The notes beneath the pieces are model-generated. The model ran no database searches. It had not been told where the DNA came from and was given only the letters and a program-made list of their open reading frames with translations. A stretch of 64,000 nucleotides of DNA. Source: Prochlorococcus marinus str. MIT 9302 (lineage in GTDB: Bacteria; Cyanobacteriota; Cyanobacteriia; PCC-6307; Cyanobiaceae). A program made the translations under genes and the position numbers. Numbering within the stretch: position 1 is the first letter of the stretch; each line of letters starts with the position of its first letter. The stretch is taken from NCBI RefSeq assembly GCF_000759975.1, contig NZ_JNAM01000010.1, forward strand, positions 275,762-339,761, read 5' to 3'. Positions 63,633 through 64,000 of the stretch are shown here, piece by piece.

Positions 63633-64000
63633 CTAGTCTACAAAATTATCAAGACATATATCAGAATCTTTTATTAGTGTGGAGCAAGGTTGAATATTTT
63701 TAAGATAAGAGGAATTATTCTTATCAATTTTTTTAAATTTAAAGTTTAATTCTTTAATATTTTTGGTCTTTTTATTTTGATTTTCAGTCTTAGGATCATT
63801 TAAGATTTTATTATTAGTATTTTCTTGATTATCTTTAGTCTTAGAATCATTTAAGATTTTATTATTAGTATTTTCTTGATTATCTTTAGTCTTAGAATCA
63901 TTTAAGATTTTATTATTAGTATTTTCTTGATTATCTTTAGTCTTAGGATCATTTAGGATTTTATTATTAATATTTTCTTGATTATCTTTGGAATTTGGGT
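63633..64000 (-). CDS. repeat-containing protein, 5' end outside window
   Basis: Open on the minus strand to the window edge, stop at 63633-63635. Contains four tandem 17-residue repeats (KDNQENTNNKILNDSKT) and a C-terminal region with two cysteines (NIQPCSTLIKDSDICLDNF). Hydrophilic and probably disordered repeats; the Cys-containing end recalls pilus proteins. Function unknown; operon with pilD. Confidence 0.65.
   Translation of the reverse strand, partial: PNSKDNQENINNKILNDPKTKDNQENTNNKILNDSKTKDNQENTNNKILNDSKTKDNQENTNNKILNDPKTENQNKKTKNIKELNFKFKKIDKNNSSYLKNIQPCSTLIKDSDICLDNFVD
63786..63989 (-). repeat. four 51-bp tandem repeats in coding sequence
   Basis: Copies at 63786, 63837, 63888 and 63939, exact period 51 bases (17 codons), differing by only a few bases. 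Middle copies are nearly identical, suggesting recent expansion. The frame is preserved. Confidence 0.9.

Noticed and set aside
63786..63989. Regularly spaced repeats that could suggest a CRISPR array
   Set aside because: The units are contiguous 51-bp tandem repeats with no unique spacers and they translate in one frame, so they are coding repeats.

Overview
The window looks like chromosomal DNA of a high-light-adapted Prochlorococcus. It is very AT-rich, genes are short and tightly packed, and many start with TTG or GTG. It encodes a glucosylglycerol-phosphate phosphatase, a Tic20-like protein, DUF2811 and DUF3764 proteins, and the phosphite/methylphosphonate cluster known from this genus. 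The assignment rests on gene content and protein resemblance read by eye; no database was searched.

Layout. (1) 1-13.7 kb is ordinary core: glucosylglycerol-phosphate phosphatase (cut by the window edge), a Rossmann-fold protein, metY-metA, a SulP transporter, a flavin oxidoreductase, a CbiX-type chelatase with a metal-binding tail, a GMC oxidoreductase and small conserved proteins. (2) 14,060-22,432 is an 8.4-kb phage-satellite-like element inserted by a large serine recombinase into a glyoxalase I gene (gloA). The two gloA halves rejoin in frame across a shared 7-bp core. Inside are a ribbon-helix-helix protein, a zinc-finger protein, a RepA-like ATPase followed by 9-bp iterons, a protease-capsid fusion, a minimal NAD-type DNA ligase and the recombinase. 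It also carries a complete second gloA whose sequence is changed at the attachment core, so the element appears to replace the gene it breaks. (3) 22.8-26.3 kb is core: Tic20-like protein, small membrane proteins and a methyltransferase.

(4) A tRNA-Ser(UGA) at 26.4 kb anchors two tandem tycheposon-like elements. The first (26,455-43,830) has a tyrosine recombinase beside the tRNA, a RepA-like replication module at the far end, and a cargo of small genes plus phnC-phnD-phnE-ptxD, phnY-phnZ, an OsmC-like protein and an ACR3 arsenite exporter. Together these would import and oxidise reduced phosphorus and export arsenite. Three tandem-8-mer sites resembling Pho boxes lie before phnC, before phnY and between osmC and ACR3. 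The second (43,831-45,891) is a 2-kb mini-element with no recombinase. It has the same end architecture (14-bp-period repeats at identical distances from the crossover) and carries one gene, a prepilin fused to a von Willebrand A domain.

(5) 46.2-64 kb is a complete type IV pilus locus: PilC, PilT and PilB on the minus strand; a PilP-like protein, PilM, PilN, PilO and the secretin PilQ on the plus strand; then prepilins (vWA prepilin, pseudopilin, PilX-like, PilA, FimT-like) and the prepilin peptidase on the minus strand. The mini-element gene is a near copy of the vWA prepilin here and is followed by a decayed piece of the pilQ 3' end, so the captured segment came from this kind of locus. 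The window ends inside a gene with 51-bp tandem repeats.
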